Assembly (NCBI GenBank): GCA_902575715.1
Contig: CACGSI010000038.1
Span: 1 to 8,298, forward strand
Origin: an uncultured SAR324 cluster bacterium
GTDB lineage: Bacteria > SAR324 > NAC60-12
DNA length: 8,298 nt
Direction of reading: 5' to 3'
Part shown: positions 1 to 7,361 of the stretch, piece by piece
How positions within the stretch are numbered: the first letter of the stretch is position 1
How the letters are laid out: each line of letters starts with the position of its first letter
Notes under the pieces: generated by a model
What the model was told of the DNA's origin: nothing
Databases searched by the model: none
The model's input: only the letters and a program-made list of their open reading frames with translations
Program-made: the position numbers and the translations under genes

Positions 1-2
1 TA

Positions 3-914
3 TTTCCAATTTTGCCCGATAGACACTCAGAAAATCTTTTTATGCTTGGGAAACATTCAAATTATCAACCTGATCCCCTAATTTGTGAATTCGAAAATGA
101 TTCAGGACATAAACATAAAGTAAAATTACCTCTTTTTATAAGAAGAGCAGAATTGTCACCCCATAAGATTCCTATTTATGAATACGACGGTTCAAGAATT
201 CCGTATTTAAAATGGCATAGAGATGGAGAAAGTGAAGAGATAGAAGTAAAACAGTTTTATAAGCTTGCAAGAGCCTTGAGAAAATCAAGAACATTAATAA
301 TTGATGTTCGTGGGAATAAATACGGCAGTTTTTATTTTATCGAAAAATGGCTAAAAGAATATACAAATAATCATTGGAAAAACGTAATAGTAAAAGAAAG
401 GCAGACGATTCCGATTTTAAGAGGTCTTTTAAATAGAGTACAATGGAATATTATTAAATCTCCTAAACGCCCCTTAATTGGTGAATATCAACTTAAAAAG
501 AAGCAATCACAGTTATATGCACTTATAAAACATTTCAGAGAAAATGAAATTTTAGAAAAATGGATAGAGACAAAATTTATTTTCAATGGAAATAGTAATG
601 CTCCTGAATGGGGAACAAAACTTATTGTTATAGCTAATGATCAATGTGGAGATGGATGTCAATTTCTTGCAGCATTAACAAAGCAAATTCCAAATGGAAT
701 CTTAATCGGGACTAATACCGGACCTTTTCCAAAAAATGTTTCAGGTCCGGTTTTTCAACTTTATAATTCTAATATTTTAATCTCATTTAGCCATCGGATA
801 CACCTAAACCATCTAGGAGAGACAGTTTCTCCTTCAGGATATTTGCCCAATTATTGGTTGTTCCCACCAATGGGAATAAGAGAAATTCAGAAATTTGCAA
901 GCAAAATAAAGTGA
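3..914 (+). CDS. S41 (tail-specific/C-terminal processing) peptidase-like protein, 5'-truncated by window edge, catalytic Ser apparently missing
   Basis: The reading frame is open to the left edge, so the true start lies outside; the TTG at position 12 is only the first possible start inside the window. Residues below are numbered from that TTG (300 residues to the TGA stop). The layout fits an S41 core: a beta-rich part at 52-70, a helix at 78-92, then LIIDVRGN (95-102), which matches the family's D-R/L-R-G-N strand. LIVIAND followed by CGDGC (205-216), LIGTNTG (231-237) and a closing PSGYLPN stretch (274-280) match the catalytic half. In many S41 members this site reads T/C-x-S-x-x-E/C. Here Asp214 occupies the Ser position and Gln217 follows, so ordinary Ser-Lys peptidase activity is doubtful. 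No membrane segment is visible in the part shown; a signal peptide or PDZ domain could lie upstream. Family assignment is fairly secure; substrate and activity are unknown. Confidence 0.7.
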   Translation, partial: FPILPDRHSENLFMLGKHSNYQPDPLICEFENDSGHKHKVKLPLFIRRAELSPHKIPIYEYDGSRIPYLKWHRDGESEEIEVKQFYKLARALRKSRTLIIDVRGNKYGSFYFIEKWLKEYTNNHWKNVIVKERQTIPILRGLLNRVQWNIIKSPKRPLIGEYQLKKKQSQLYALIKHFRENEILEKWIETKFIFNGNSNAPEWGTKLIVIANDQCGDGCQFLAALTKQIPNGILIGTNTGPFPKNVSGPVFQLYNSNILISFSHRIHLNHLGETVSPSGYLPNYWLFPPMGIREIQKFASKIK

Positions 915-964
915 AAAATATTTTTCAAATATGAATTCCATTGACTTGTAAAAAGAATAGGTAT

Positions 965-987
965 TTGACATTATTATGTAATGTCAA
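965..987. repeat. Perfect 9-bp inverted repeat in the S41-acyltransferase gap
   Basis: The arms TTGACATTA and TAATGTCAA are exact reverse complements separated by the 5-nt loop TTATG. The left arm contains a consensus -35-like TTGACA (965-970). A second TTGAC occurs 24 nt upstream at 941-945. The stem lies about 50 nt after the S41 stop and has no T-run directly behind it, so a classical intrinsic terminator is unlikely. An operator, or a hairpin in the 5' leader of the acyltransferase mRNA, fits as well. The symmetry is read directly; function is inferred. Confidence 0.45.
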
Positions 988-1012
988 TGATAGTAATTTT
1001 CTAGCCTAACAT

Positions 1013-1018
1013 TATAAA
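1013..1018 (+). promoter_or_regulatory. Possible -10 box for the acyltransferase gene
   Basis: TATAAA lies 30 nt ahead of the acyltransferase ATG, in the only intergenic gap on this strand. The -35 position (around 990-996, ATAGTAA) is poor, and the better TTGACA at 965-970 is too far upstream to pair with it. In DNA this AT-rich, -10-like hexamers are common, so this is only a candidate. Confidence 0.2.
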
Positions 1019-1047
1019 AATTAAACAATTAAATTAAATTTTGAAAG

Positions 1048-1956
1048 ATGAATATTTTTATCAATATTTTGAGAATCCCTATTTTTATTTTTTTTGTAAT
1101 TATTAATACTTCTTTCCATGGAGCACTAGTAAGTATTTGTGCTCCATTAAAGTTTTCTATACCAATCAAAATTTGGAAAGATTTTTGGGAGAAAATTTCT
1201 TACTGGATAGCTGGAGGTTTTATCATTACAAATAATGTTCTTTTTAAATTATTTTACAAAATAGAATGGGATGTTGAAGGTTTGGACAATTTATCTAAAA
1301 AAGGTACTTACTTGGTGATATCTAATCATCTTTCTCTTCTTGATATTCCTGTAGCTCAAAAAATATTTTTTAAAAAAATTCCATTCTTACGTTTTTTTAT
1401 AAAGCAGGAACTTGTCTGGGTGCCATTTTTAGGACAAGCCTTATGGGCTTTGGATTATCCTATTATGAAACGTTATTCAAAAGAAAAGTTAAAAAAAAAT
1501 CCTTCATTTAGGGGGAAAGATCTAGAGACGGCTATGCGTTCAAGTGATCGATTAATAGGGAAGCAAGTTACAATTTTAAATTATCCTGAGGGAACTCGCT
1601 TTACAAAAACAAAACATAAAAATAAAAAATCAATCTATAATCATTTACTCCACCCTCGTGCAGGAGGGATACATACTGTTTTGTGCAGTTTAGGGGATCA
1701 ATTGAATGCATTGATTGACGTTACACTTGTATATCCAGGACACTCTTCCCCTAGATTAATTGATTTTCTAGTGGGAAATGTTAAAAAAATTGTTGTAAGA
1801 ATAAAAATTTGTAAGCCCGGAGAAAATGGGACTCCATCAATAGAAACTATCAGAAGTAAAGAAGGTTCAGGAGAAGTTAGAAATTTTTTAAATGATTTAT
1901 GGAAAGAAAAGAATTTAAAAATCGAAAAAATCCAAAATGGGAACAATAATTTTTAA
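1048..1956 (+). CDS. YihG-like 1-acylglycerol-3-phosphate acyltransferase family protein (PlsC/LPLAT superfamily)
   Basis: Predicted inner-membrane enzyme that transfers a fatty acyl chain from acyl-CoA or acyl-ACP to lysophosphatidate or a related lysolipid during phospholipid synthesis. The 302 residues match the usual length of YihG-type members (about 300). Hydrophobic N-terminal stretches lie at about 8-32 and 54-70. Catalytic motif I is NHLSLLD (93-99, the HX4D pair His94/Asp99). Motif II is the region around FIKQELVWVPFLG (117-129). Motif III is PEGTR (180-184). LLHPRAGGIHTVL (200-212) and IDVTLVYP (223-230) match the YihG subgroup and motif IV. The ATG at 1048 follows GAAAG directly, with no proper Shine-Dalgarno. 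It is transcribed toward csaA and ends 5 nt from that gene's stop. All expected catalytic residues are present. Acyl chain preference and exact lysolipid acceptor cannot be told. Confidence 0.87.
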   Translation: MNIFINILRIPIFIFFVIINTSFHGALVSICAPLKFSIPIKIWKDFWEKISYWIAGGFIITNNVLFKLFYKIEWDVEGLDNLSKKGTYLVISNHLSLLDIPVAQKIFFKKIPFLRFFIKQELVWVPFLGQALWALDYPIMKRYSKEKLKKNPSFRGKDLETAMRSSDRLIGKQVTILNYPEGTRFTKTKHKNKKSIYNHLLHPRAGGIHTVLCSLGDQLNALIDVTLVYPGHSSPRLIDFLVGNVKKIVVRIKICKPGENGTPSIETIRSKEGSGEVRNFLNDLWKEKNLKIEKIQNGNNNF

Positions 1957-1961
1957 AAATT
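1948..1961. repeat. 14-bp A/T palindrome at the convergent plsC-like/csaA junction
   Basis: AATTTTTAAAAATT is a perfect palindrome spanning the last codons and stop of the acyltransferase gene and the 5-nt gap before the csaA stop. It has no GC stem, so it is not a standard Rho-independent terminator. It is simply the only symmetric element at a convergent junction too short to hold separate terminators. Weak bidirectional termination is possible. Confidence 0.25.
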
Positions 1962-2297
1962 TCAACAAACCAATGAGCCCTCTTCAACTGTTTCGTTAGG
2001 AGTGAGTAAAATTATATCTTTTTGATCAGAATTAACTCCAAGAACAAGTACCTCAGATTTAATACCAGCAATTTTTTTTATTGGTAAATTAACAACTGCA
2101 GATATTTGCATTCCTATAAGATTATCCTCAGAATAATTTTTTGTAATCTGAGCAGAACTGGTTTTGATTCCAAAATCACCAAAATCAATCTTCAAAATAT
2201 AAGCTGGTTTGTGTGCTTTTGCATTTAATTCAGCTTCTAGAATAGTACCAATAATAATTCTAACTTTTGAGAAATCTTCAAAAATAATTTTTTTCAC
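1962..2297 (-). CDS. csaA: CsaA-like tRNA-binding-domain (OB-fold) protein, putative secretion chaperone
   Basis: A 111-residue single-domain EMAP/tRNA-binding OB-fold protein, the typical size of CsaA. Family hallmarks are present: FSKVRIIIGTILEAE near the N-terminus (9-23), KIDFGDFGIKTSSAQIT (36-52), and AVVNLPIKKIAGIKSEVLVLG (67-87), with ILLTP and EEGSLV near the end. CsaA homodimers in Bacillus bind SecA and preproteins and have been described as an export chaperone; a tRNA-related role is also possible for the fold. The start is a GTG at 2297, since the frame is closed by a TAA 18 nt upstream, and no Shine-Dalgarno is visible. It lies 30 nt after the ydiJ stop, so it is probably the last gene of that transcript. 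Nothing appears missing. Family assignment is strong; the cellular role is by homology only. Confidence 0.9.
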   Translation of the reverse strand: MKKIIFEDFSKVRIIIGTILEAELNAKAHKPAYILKIDFGDFGIKTSSAQITKNYSEDNLIGMQISAVVNLPIKKIAGIKSEVLVLGVNSDQKDIILLTPNETVEEGSLVC

Positions 2298-2327
2298 AGT
2301 AATAAAAAATATTTAATTTAATTTAAT

Positions 2328-5300
2328 TCATACACACATTTCTCTCAACAACGCCTGTATTGGATGAAGTGGACGATAACCTTCAAAACGCAAAATTTGA
2401 TTGCGACAAGAAAATCCTGTTACTAGAACATTTCCTCTATTATGATGATTTTCTGGGATATTTCTTTTCCAACTTAATTTATATATCCCAAAAGAATCTT
2501 CAAAATGTTCTGTTTCATGTCCATAAGTTCCAGCCATCCCACAGCATCCTACCTCAATAACCTCCAAAGATAAATCAAAACATTTAAACAAATCTTTCCA
2601 TTGTTTCTGAGAAAATTGTGCGTCTACTTTTTCAATACAATGTCCCAACAATTTATAATCGTTAAATTTTTTAGATGCAAAAAATTTTTTTATACTTGAT
2701 GATTTACTAACTAAAAATTCTTGTGGCAACATTACTTTAAATCCTAAATCATCTTTCCCAAGAATTTTAGGATATTCATCACGATAGGTTAAAACAATGC
2801 TAGGATCAATACCAATAATTGGAATATTAAAATTAGAAAGATTAGAAAGCCATTTATAGTTTTTTTCTGCAACTTTTCGGAACTTTCCTAAAAAACCTTT
2901 TACATGAAGTGGCTTCCCATTTGGGTTAAATGGAGCAATAAATACCTTAAAACCTAATTTACTTAGCAATTCATAAAATTCAATTACAATTTGTGACTCA
3001 AAAAAAGAAGTAAAAGCATCCTGTAATAAAATAATACTCCTTTCTAGTTCTTTAGAAGACAAAGAATTCAATTTTTCAATATCATTTTTTATATAGGATG
3101 TTTTCTCGAGGCCTTCAATAACTGGTTCTGGACTAAATTTAGGAAAATCTCTTATACCCACTTGATTTTCTAAAATTCTGAGACTAATGGGCATATTAAA
3201 AAATTTATTAGCTAGTCGAGGAAATTTTGAAAAAAAATAACCTATTGTTTCAGTCGACGCTATAAAGTAATCCTTGAGAGGATGAAAATAACTTGAATGG
3301 TATAGGTTTAAAAATTTTGAACGTAAATCAGGAATATTTACATGCACTGGACACTGAGTCACACACCCTTTACAAATCAAACAGCCGTTCAACGAATTGT
3401 ATACTTCATGAGAAAAATCATAAGTCCCATTATATTTTCTAAATGTAAATAAAATTTTTTTTACAAAAGTTTTTAAGTTATTAAAAATAGAAAAATTTTC
3501 TGATAAAGAATTAGAATACTTACTCCATATTTTTTCATTGTTAAGTTCATTCACTTCCCCTTTTAGAGAAAGAATCCTTAACCACTCGCGAATTAAACTT
3601 GCCCTCCCTTTAGGAGAATGCAAATGGTTACGAGTTATTTTTGAAGAAGGACACATAACATTACTAGGTGAAAAGTCATGACAAGCTCCGTTCCCATTAC
3701 AGTTAATTGCAGATTCATATTCATTTAACAAATTAGAGCTTATTTGTCTTTCACTATGAGCTCGCAATGGCTCATCTAGAGACACAATCTTATCTTTTCG
3801 CATTGAAACAGGTGTAACAATCTTACCTGGATTTAGTTTATTATTTGGGTCAAAAGCCTCTTTAATAATCCTTAATTGTTCATAAAGTTTTTCTCCAAAA
3901 AAGTTAACAGTGTACTCACTACGATATCCTCTTCCATGTTCCCCCCACATAATTCCATCATACTTTTTGACTAAATTTACAACTTTATCAGAAATTTCTC
4001 TTATTAATTTTTCTTCTAGAGGATTAGTCAAATCCAAGGCTGGACGTACATGCAAACAACCTACATCTATATGACCAAACATAGCATATTCTATATTGTA
4101 AGAATCTAGCAATTCTCTAAATTCCAAAATATATTTTGCCAAATTTTTCTGAGGTACAGCAGTATCTTCTACAAATGGTAAGGGTTTTCTCTGTCCAGTT
4201 GTATTCCCCAAAAGTCCAACACCTTTTTTACGCAAATTCCACAAATCTTTTATTTCATGAGGGTCTTGCGTAATGAAGTAACCAATTGCTTCACCCGATT
4301 TATTTTTTTTTAAGTCAATATCTTCGGTAAATTTTTTAATTCGTTTTTCTATATTTTTTTTACTATTACCACAAAATTCGATTAGACTTATTGACCGTGT
4401 TTTCCTAATTATTTTTCCTCCTTCTAAAACCTCATCATCTATAAAATCTTTTACTTTGAAAAAAATTTCATCTGTTTTTGCTAAGCTCAATACTTTTTCG
4501 TCTATTGTTTCAATAGCTACCGGATCATATTCAAGTATTTTTTCTGCATCTGTGAGAGCATCATTAAAAAATTCGTACTTTAACACAAAAAGATATTTAT
4601 TTTTTGGCATAGGAGTTAGCTTAAGTTTAGCCTCAGCAACAATTGCTAATGTCCCTTCAGAACCAGAAAGTAAATAATTCAAATTGAATTTTTTTTCTAA
4701 ATTCCCATAAACTTTAGACAAATTATAACCCGTCATAAACCTACTCATTTTAGGAAAAATTTCTTCTATCAATTTTTTGTTTTCTGAAACAACTTTTTCA
4801 ACTATCTTGAATATTTTACCAGTAACTCCGTTTTTATTTTTATATTTGTTGAGATGTTTCGAATCTAGTGGTTTAGAATGTAAATAGTCTCCATTAGATA
4901 AAACACAAGTTAATTCTAGAATATGATCACTTGTTCTACCATAAATTCTAGATCCTTTTCCGCATGCGTCAGTGTTAATCATTCCTCCCAAGGTAGCCCT
5001 ATTACTAGGAGACAATTCAGGTGCAAAAAACATTTTTCTACTAGCTAAATGTTCATTCAGTTGATCTAAAACTACTCCTGGCTCTACTCTGACCCAACCT
5101 TCATCAAAATTTGTTTCCAAAATATTAATCATATAGCGAGAAAAGTCTAAAACAATACCTTTTGTAAGAGACTGTCCATTAGTACCTGTTCCTCCTCCAC
5201 GTGGTGTTATTTTTATAGTTTTACGAAATTGTTTTTCATTAGCAATTTTTAAAATTTCCTCTATATCATTGAAGTTTTTTGGGAAAACTACTGCTTGTGG

Positions 5301-5453
5301 TACAACCTGATAAATACTATTATCAGTAGCAGTTACTATTCTAGTAGCATAATCTTTGTGAATATCACCAAGAAAGTTTCCCTTTTGCAATTTTGAAAGG
5401 AATCTTAGAACTATTTCTGGAGTAATTTGGTTAAAATTAATATGAGATTTCAT
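2328..5453 (-). CDS. ydiJ: YdiJ-type FAD-linked oxidase / Fe-S dehydrogenase, probable D-2-hydroxyglutarate dehydrogenase
   Basis: A 1041-residue flavo-iron-sulfur dehydrogenase, close to the roughly 1018 residues of E. coli YdiJ, which oxidises D-2-hydroxyglutarate to 2-oxoglutarate. Domains in order: FAD-binding PCMH domain with PRGGGTGTNGQSL (84-96) and APELSPSNRATLGGMINTDA (144-163); FAD-oxidase C-terminal domain (about 280-546) with MFGHIDVGCLHVRPALD (458-474), GEHGRGYRSEY (504-514) and NPGKI (541-545). Next come Fe-S ligands Cys585, Cys591 and Cys601 (CNGNGAC, then MCPS), and a ferredoxin-like CLICKGCVTQCP (691-702; Cys691/694/697/701). The C-terminal heterodisulfide-reductase-like region has FNPNGKPLHVKGF (842-854) and VGCCGMAGTYGHE (968-980). 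No motif is broken. The ATG has no clear Shine-Dalgarno, and the 88-nt gap upstream may hold its own promoter. D-lactate or another D-2-hydroxyacid is an alternative substrate; electrons probably go to the quinone pool or a carrier (inferred). Confidence 0.9.
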   Translation of the reverse strand: MKSHINFNQITPEIVLRFLSKLQKGNFLGDIHKDYATRIVTATDNSIYQVVPQAVVFPKNFNDIEEILKIANEKQFRKTIKITPRGGGTGTNGQSLTKGIVLDFSRYMINILETNFDEGWVRVEPGVVLDQLNEHLASRKMFFAPELSPSNRATLGGMINTDACGKGSRIYGRTSDHILELTCVLSNGDYLHSKPLDSKHLNKYKNKNGVTGKIFKIVEKVVSENKKLIEEIFPKMSRFMTGYNLSKVYGNLEKKFNLNYLLSGSEGTLAIVAEAKLKLTPMPKNKYLFVLKYEFFNDALTDAEKILEYDPVAIETIDEKVLSLAKTDEIFFKVKDFIDDEVLEGGKIIRKTRSISLIEFCGNSKKNIEKRIKKFTEDIDLKKNKSGEAIGYFITQDPHEIKDLWNLRKKGVGLLGNTTGQRKPLPFVEDTAVPQKNLAKYILEFRELLDSYNIEYAMFGHIDVGCLHVRPALDLTNPLEEKLIREISDKVVNLVKKYDGIMWGEHGRGYRSEYTVNFFGEKLYEQLRIIKEAFDPNNKLNPGKIVTPVSMRKDKIVSLDEPLRAHSERQISSNLLNEYESAINCNGNGACHDFSPSNVMCPSSKITRNHLHSPKGRASLIREWLRILSLKGEVNELNNEKIWSKYSNSLSENFSIFNNLKTFVKKILFTFRKYNGTYDFSHEVYNSLNGCLICKGCVTQCPVHVNIPDLRSKFLNLYHSSYFHPLKDYFIASTETIGYFFSKFPRLANKFFNMPISLRILENQVGIRDFPKFSPEPVIEGLEKTSYIKNDIEKLNSLSSKELERSIILLQDAFTSFFESQIVIEFYELLSKLGFKVFIAPFNPNGKPLHVKGFLGKFRKVAEKNYKWLSNLSNFNIPIIGIDPSIVLTYRDEYPKILGKDDLGFKVMLPQEFLVSKSSSIKKFFASKKFNDYKLLGHCIEKVDAQFSQKQWKDLFKCFDLSLEVIEVGCCGMAGTYGHETEHFEDSFGIYKLSWKRNIPENHHNRGNVLVTGFSCRNQILRFEGYRPLHPIQALLREMCV

Positions 5454-5470
5454 TTCAAATGATGTACTAA

Positions 5471-5500
5471 ATAATATTAGACCTAATGAAAAAAATGTAA
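5471..5500 (-). promoter_or_regulatory. Candidate promoter for ydiJ-csaA
   Basis: Read on the minus strand, TTACAT (5500-5495) and TATTAT (5476-5471) are separated by 18 nt, with the start codon 17 nt beyond the -10. This is the only sizeable gap (88 nt) between the crotonase and ydiJ genes, so a separate start of transcription here is plausible. AT-richness makes chance matches likely. Confidence 0.28.
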
Positions 5501-5541
5501 CTAATCATTCTTAAAATAATAAACAATAATCTTGTATCAAT

Positions 5542-6354
5542 CTAGTTTTTAAATTCTAGAGACCTTTCTTTATTTATAGTATCTAAAGATTCTTCGAGGT
5601 CATTAGAAAGCATCATACCAGCATTCCATGTAGCTATATATTCTAAGCTGTCTTTTACAGAGTGATCTCTCGCATGTAATAACATTTCCTTAATTCCTCT
5701 AATTGCCAAAGGTGACTTGCTAGCAATTTTCTCAGCAATTTTTCTTGTAGAAGCCTTCATAGTTTCAATATCCTCAAAACACTTGTTTATAAAGCCCAAA
5801 TTAAATGCTTCCTCTCCAGAAAAAGTTCTCCCCGTAAATGCTAATTCTTTAACAATACCATCTGGAATTAATTTTGGTAATCTTTGTAGACTGCCCATAT
5901 CCGCCACTATTCCAAAATCAATTTCTTTTATTTGAAAGACAGAATCTAACGTTGAATAACGCATATCACAAGCGCTAATCAAATCTACTCCACCACCAAT
6001 ACAAGCACCATGAATATTTGCAATTACAGGTTTTCTACATTTTTCAATTTGCGTAAATGCATCTTGAAGTTTAATAATTTTATTTCTCAAATATTCTCTC
6101 TTAAGCCCTTCACAATCAAATTTATTGGTTTCAAATCCGATTTGCTGTAAAAATTTTATATCTATACCAGAGGTAAAATTTTTTCCAGAACCAGATAAAA
6201 TACATACCCTTACATTATCTTTTTCATCCAATTCTTTAAAACAGGCTTCAATTGAAAACCATAATTCTTCATCCATAGCATTTGCCTTTTCCGCCCGATT
6301 CAACTTAATTTCGGCAATATAGGAATTTATTTCTATACTCAGTGTATTTGACAT
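5542..6354 (-). CDS. Enoyl-CoA hydratase/isomerase family protein, ECH1-type delta(3,5)-delta(2,4)-dienoyl-CoA isomerase
   Basis: A 270-residue crotonase-fold enzyme acting on CoA thioesters. The oxyanion-hole strands are GKNFTSGIDI (57-66) and KPVIANIHGACIGGGVDL (108-125). Three acidic residues match the ECH1 active site: Asp124, Glu144 (FQIKEIDFG) and Asp152 (IVADMG). Their spacing of 20 and 8 equals that of rat ECH1 Asp176/Glu196/Asp204. DMGSLQRLPK (152-161) and SRDHSV-like ARDHSV (228-233) also match ECH1 rather than ordinary hydratases, which use two Glu. ECH1 shifts double bonds in 3,5-dienoyl-CoA during beta-oxidation of unsaturated fatty acids with odd-position double bonds. Its ATG is 1 nt after the stop of the prenyl-synthase-like gene, suggesting coupling. 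No Shine-Dalgarno is visible. No thiolase, acyl-CoA dehydrogenase or other beta-oxidation gene is in the window. Family is certain; the isomerase call is well supported by residues. Confidence 0.85.
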   Translation of the reverse strand: MSNTLSIEINSYIAEIKLNRAEKANAMDEELWFSIEACFKELDEKDNVRVCILSGSGKNFTSGIDIKFLQQIGFETNKFDCEGLKREYLRNKIIKLQDAFTQIEKCRKPVIANIHGACIGGGVDLISACDMRYSTLDSVFQIKEIDFGIVADMGSLQRLPKLIPDGIVKELAFTGRTFSGEEAFNLGFINKCFEDIETMKASTRKIAEKIASKSPLAIRGIKEMLLHARDHSVKDSLEYIATWNAGMMLSNDLEESLDTINKERSLEFKN

Positions 6355-6355
6355 T

Positions 6356-7303
6356 TTATAAATTTGAAAAAATTGTTAAAGGTACTATTTTTGTTGTATC
6401 AATTTCCATTTTTTCTAAAACGGACCTGGCCTTGTTCAACTCTAATATAGCTTCATGTGTTAGCTTTTTTTCTAATTCAAATTTTTTGAATAGAGCAAAA
6501 AACTCTTCAGAAGTTTCTTTAATATCAAAATTTTTTTTTAATTTTTTTACAATTTCTATTCGTGCATCATTTTTTATACAATCATGCAATAAATAGCATA
6601 TTGGACTCCAAAGCTCTTTTTCATTTAATTTTTGATAGATAATTTTTTTATTCCATAAATTATCTATATCTTTTTTTATTTGAGCTGCGATACCGTAATG
6701 CTCACCAAAGGTAAATAGTTTTAAAGCTGTTGAATTTGAAACTTTTGCCCAATGCGCTGCACTTTGTGCTCCAGCTCCATACAAGCCTGCAATTTTATTT
6801 TTAATGACTTTGTGCCAATATTTGGGAGTAACTAAAAGGGTTGGTTTCGATATTTCCATTACTTGTGCTCTTGAAATATTCTTCGTTACAGAAGAAACGC
6901 ATTCTAAAATTTCTAAATCTCCTAATTTAGTTAAAATTCTAAATGACTTAGATAGTAGATAGTCTCCTATTAAAACACTAGCTTCAGAACCTAGTATTGA
7001 CTCAGCATATTTCATTTTACGCCTGGAACTATCCAAATCATTAATATGCCTATGCAATGAAGTAGCCGTATACAGAAATTCTAGAGTAATTCCAATATCG
7101 GTAATCTTTTCATCAGGATTACTAAAATTTTTTGCACATTCAAATAAAAATGATGATCTTGAAAAATTTTGATTAGCAATCATTATATGCTGTGCAATAT
7201 CTTCCAAAAAAGGAATTGAGTTACTCAAGTTTTTCTTTATAGCATCTTTAATATTTTTCAAATTAACAAATATTTCTAGATTTGTAAGAAAGTAATTTTT
7301 CAA
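6356..7303 (-). CDS. Degenerate polyprenyl diphosphate synthase homologue (isoprenoid synthase fold), probably non-catalytic
   Basis: A 315-residue all-helical protein that aligns along the trans-prenyltransferase family. Recognisable blocks: SIPFLEDIAQHIMIA (29-43), SLHRHINDLDSSRRK (82-96), GSEASVLIGDYLLSKSF (105-121), KIAGLYGAGAQ (170-180), and GIAAQIKKDID (204-214). Catalytic residues are degraded. The GGKRxRP loop reads NQNFSRS (44-50), losing the Lys and first Arg. The first DDxxD becomes R85-H86-x-x-D89 (its RR at 94-95 remains). The second becomes K211-D212-x-x-N215. The KT pair is KI. Such loss is known in partner subunits of heteromeric synthases, for example human PDSS2, so a regulatory or scaffold role is plausible; a different enzyme activity cannot be excluded. 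The frame opens at a TTG at 7303 right after an in-frame stop; TTG at 7261 is an alternative. It sits between the HemX-like gene and the ECH1-type gene, 1 nt from the latter. Confidence 0.75.
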   Translation of the reverse strand: MKNYFLTNLEIFVNLKNIKDAIKKNLSNSIPFLEDIAQHIMIANQNFSRSSFLFECAKNFSNPDEKITDIGITLEFLYTATSLHRHINDLDSSRRKMKYAESILGSEASVLIGDYLLSKSFRILTKLGDLEILECVSSVTKNISRAQVMEISKPTLLVTPKYWHKVIKNKIAGLYGAGAQSAAHWAKVSNSTALKLFTFGEHYGIAAQIKKDIDNLWNKKIIYQKLNEKELWSPICYLLHDCIKNDARIEIVKKLKKNFDIKETSEEFFALFKKFELEKKLTHEAILELNKARSVLEKMEIDTTKIVPLTIFSNL

Positions 7304-7361
7304 TTTTTAAAATATATATATTATATAAATATAATTTAATTATTTATTTATATAATAATAT
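7302..7361. repeat. 60-nt pure A/T tract with 13-bp inverted repeat between the HemX-like and prenyl-synthase-like genes
   Basis: No G or C occurs across these 60 bases, which cover the whole 57-nt gap. Arms TATTATATAAATA (7319-7331) and TATTTATATAATA (7345-7357) are perfect reverse complements with a 13-nt spacer. Low complexity makes such symmetry likely by chance. It may melt easily and supply -10-like sequences for the downstream gene. Confidence 0.4.

Noticed and set aside
12..14. TTG as the true start of the S41-like gene
   Set aside because: The frame is open upstream to the window edge, and the S41 fold normally has additional N-terminal sequence, so the gene is more likely cut by the edge.
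965..1000. Intrinsic terminator for the S41-like gene
   Set aside because: The stem is AT-rich and the nearest T-run (997-1000) is short and about 10 nt away, so it does not fit the terminator pattern.
1698..1946. Minus-strand open frame of 82 codons inside the acyltransferase gene
   Set aside because: It lies fully within a well-supported gene, is a Phe/Ser/Leu-rich antisense translation and matches no family.
2360..2560. Plus-strand open frame of 66 codons inside the 3' end of ydiJ
   Set aside because: Antisense to the conserved CCG region; no recognisable protein or start signal.
4456..4677. Plus-strand open frame of 73 codons inside ydiJ
   Set aside because: Antisense to the FAD-oxidase coding region, with Ser-rich low-information sequence.
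5717..6596. Three short plus-strand open frames antisense to the ECH1-type and prenyl-synthase-like genes
   Set aside because: They overlap the conserved motifs of real minus-strand genes and look like reverse translations of them.
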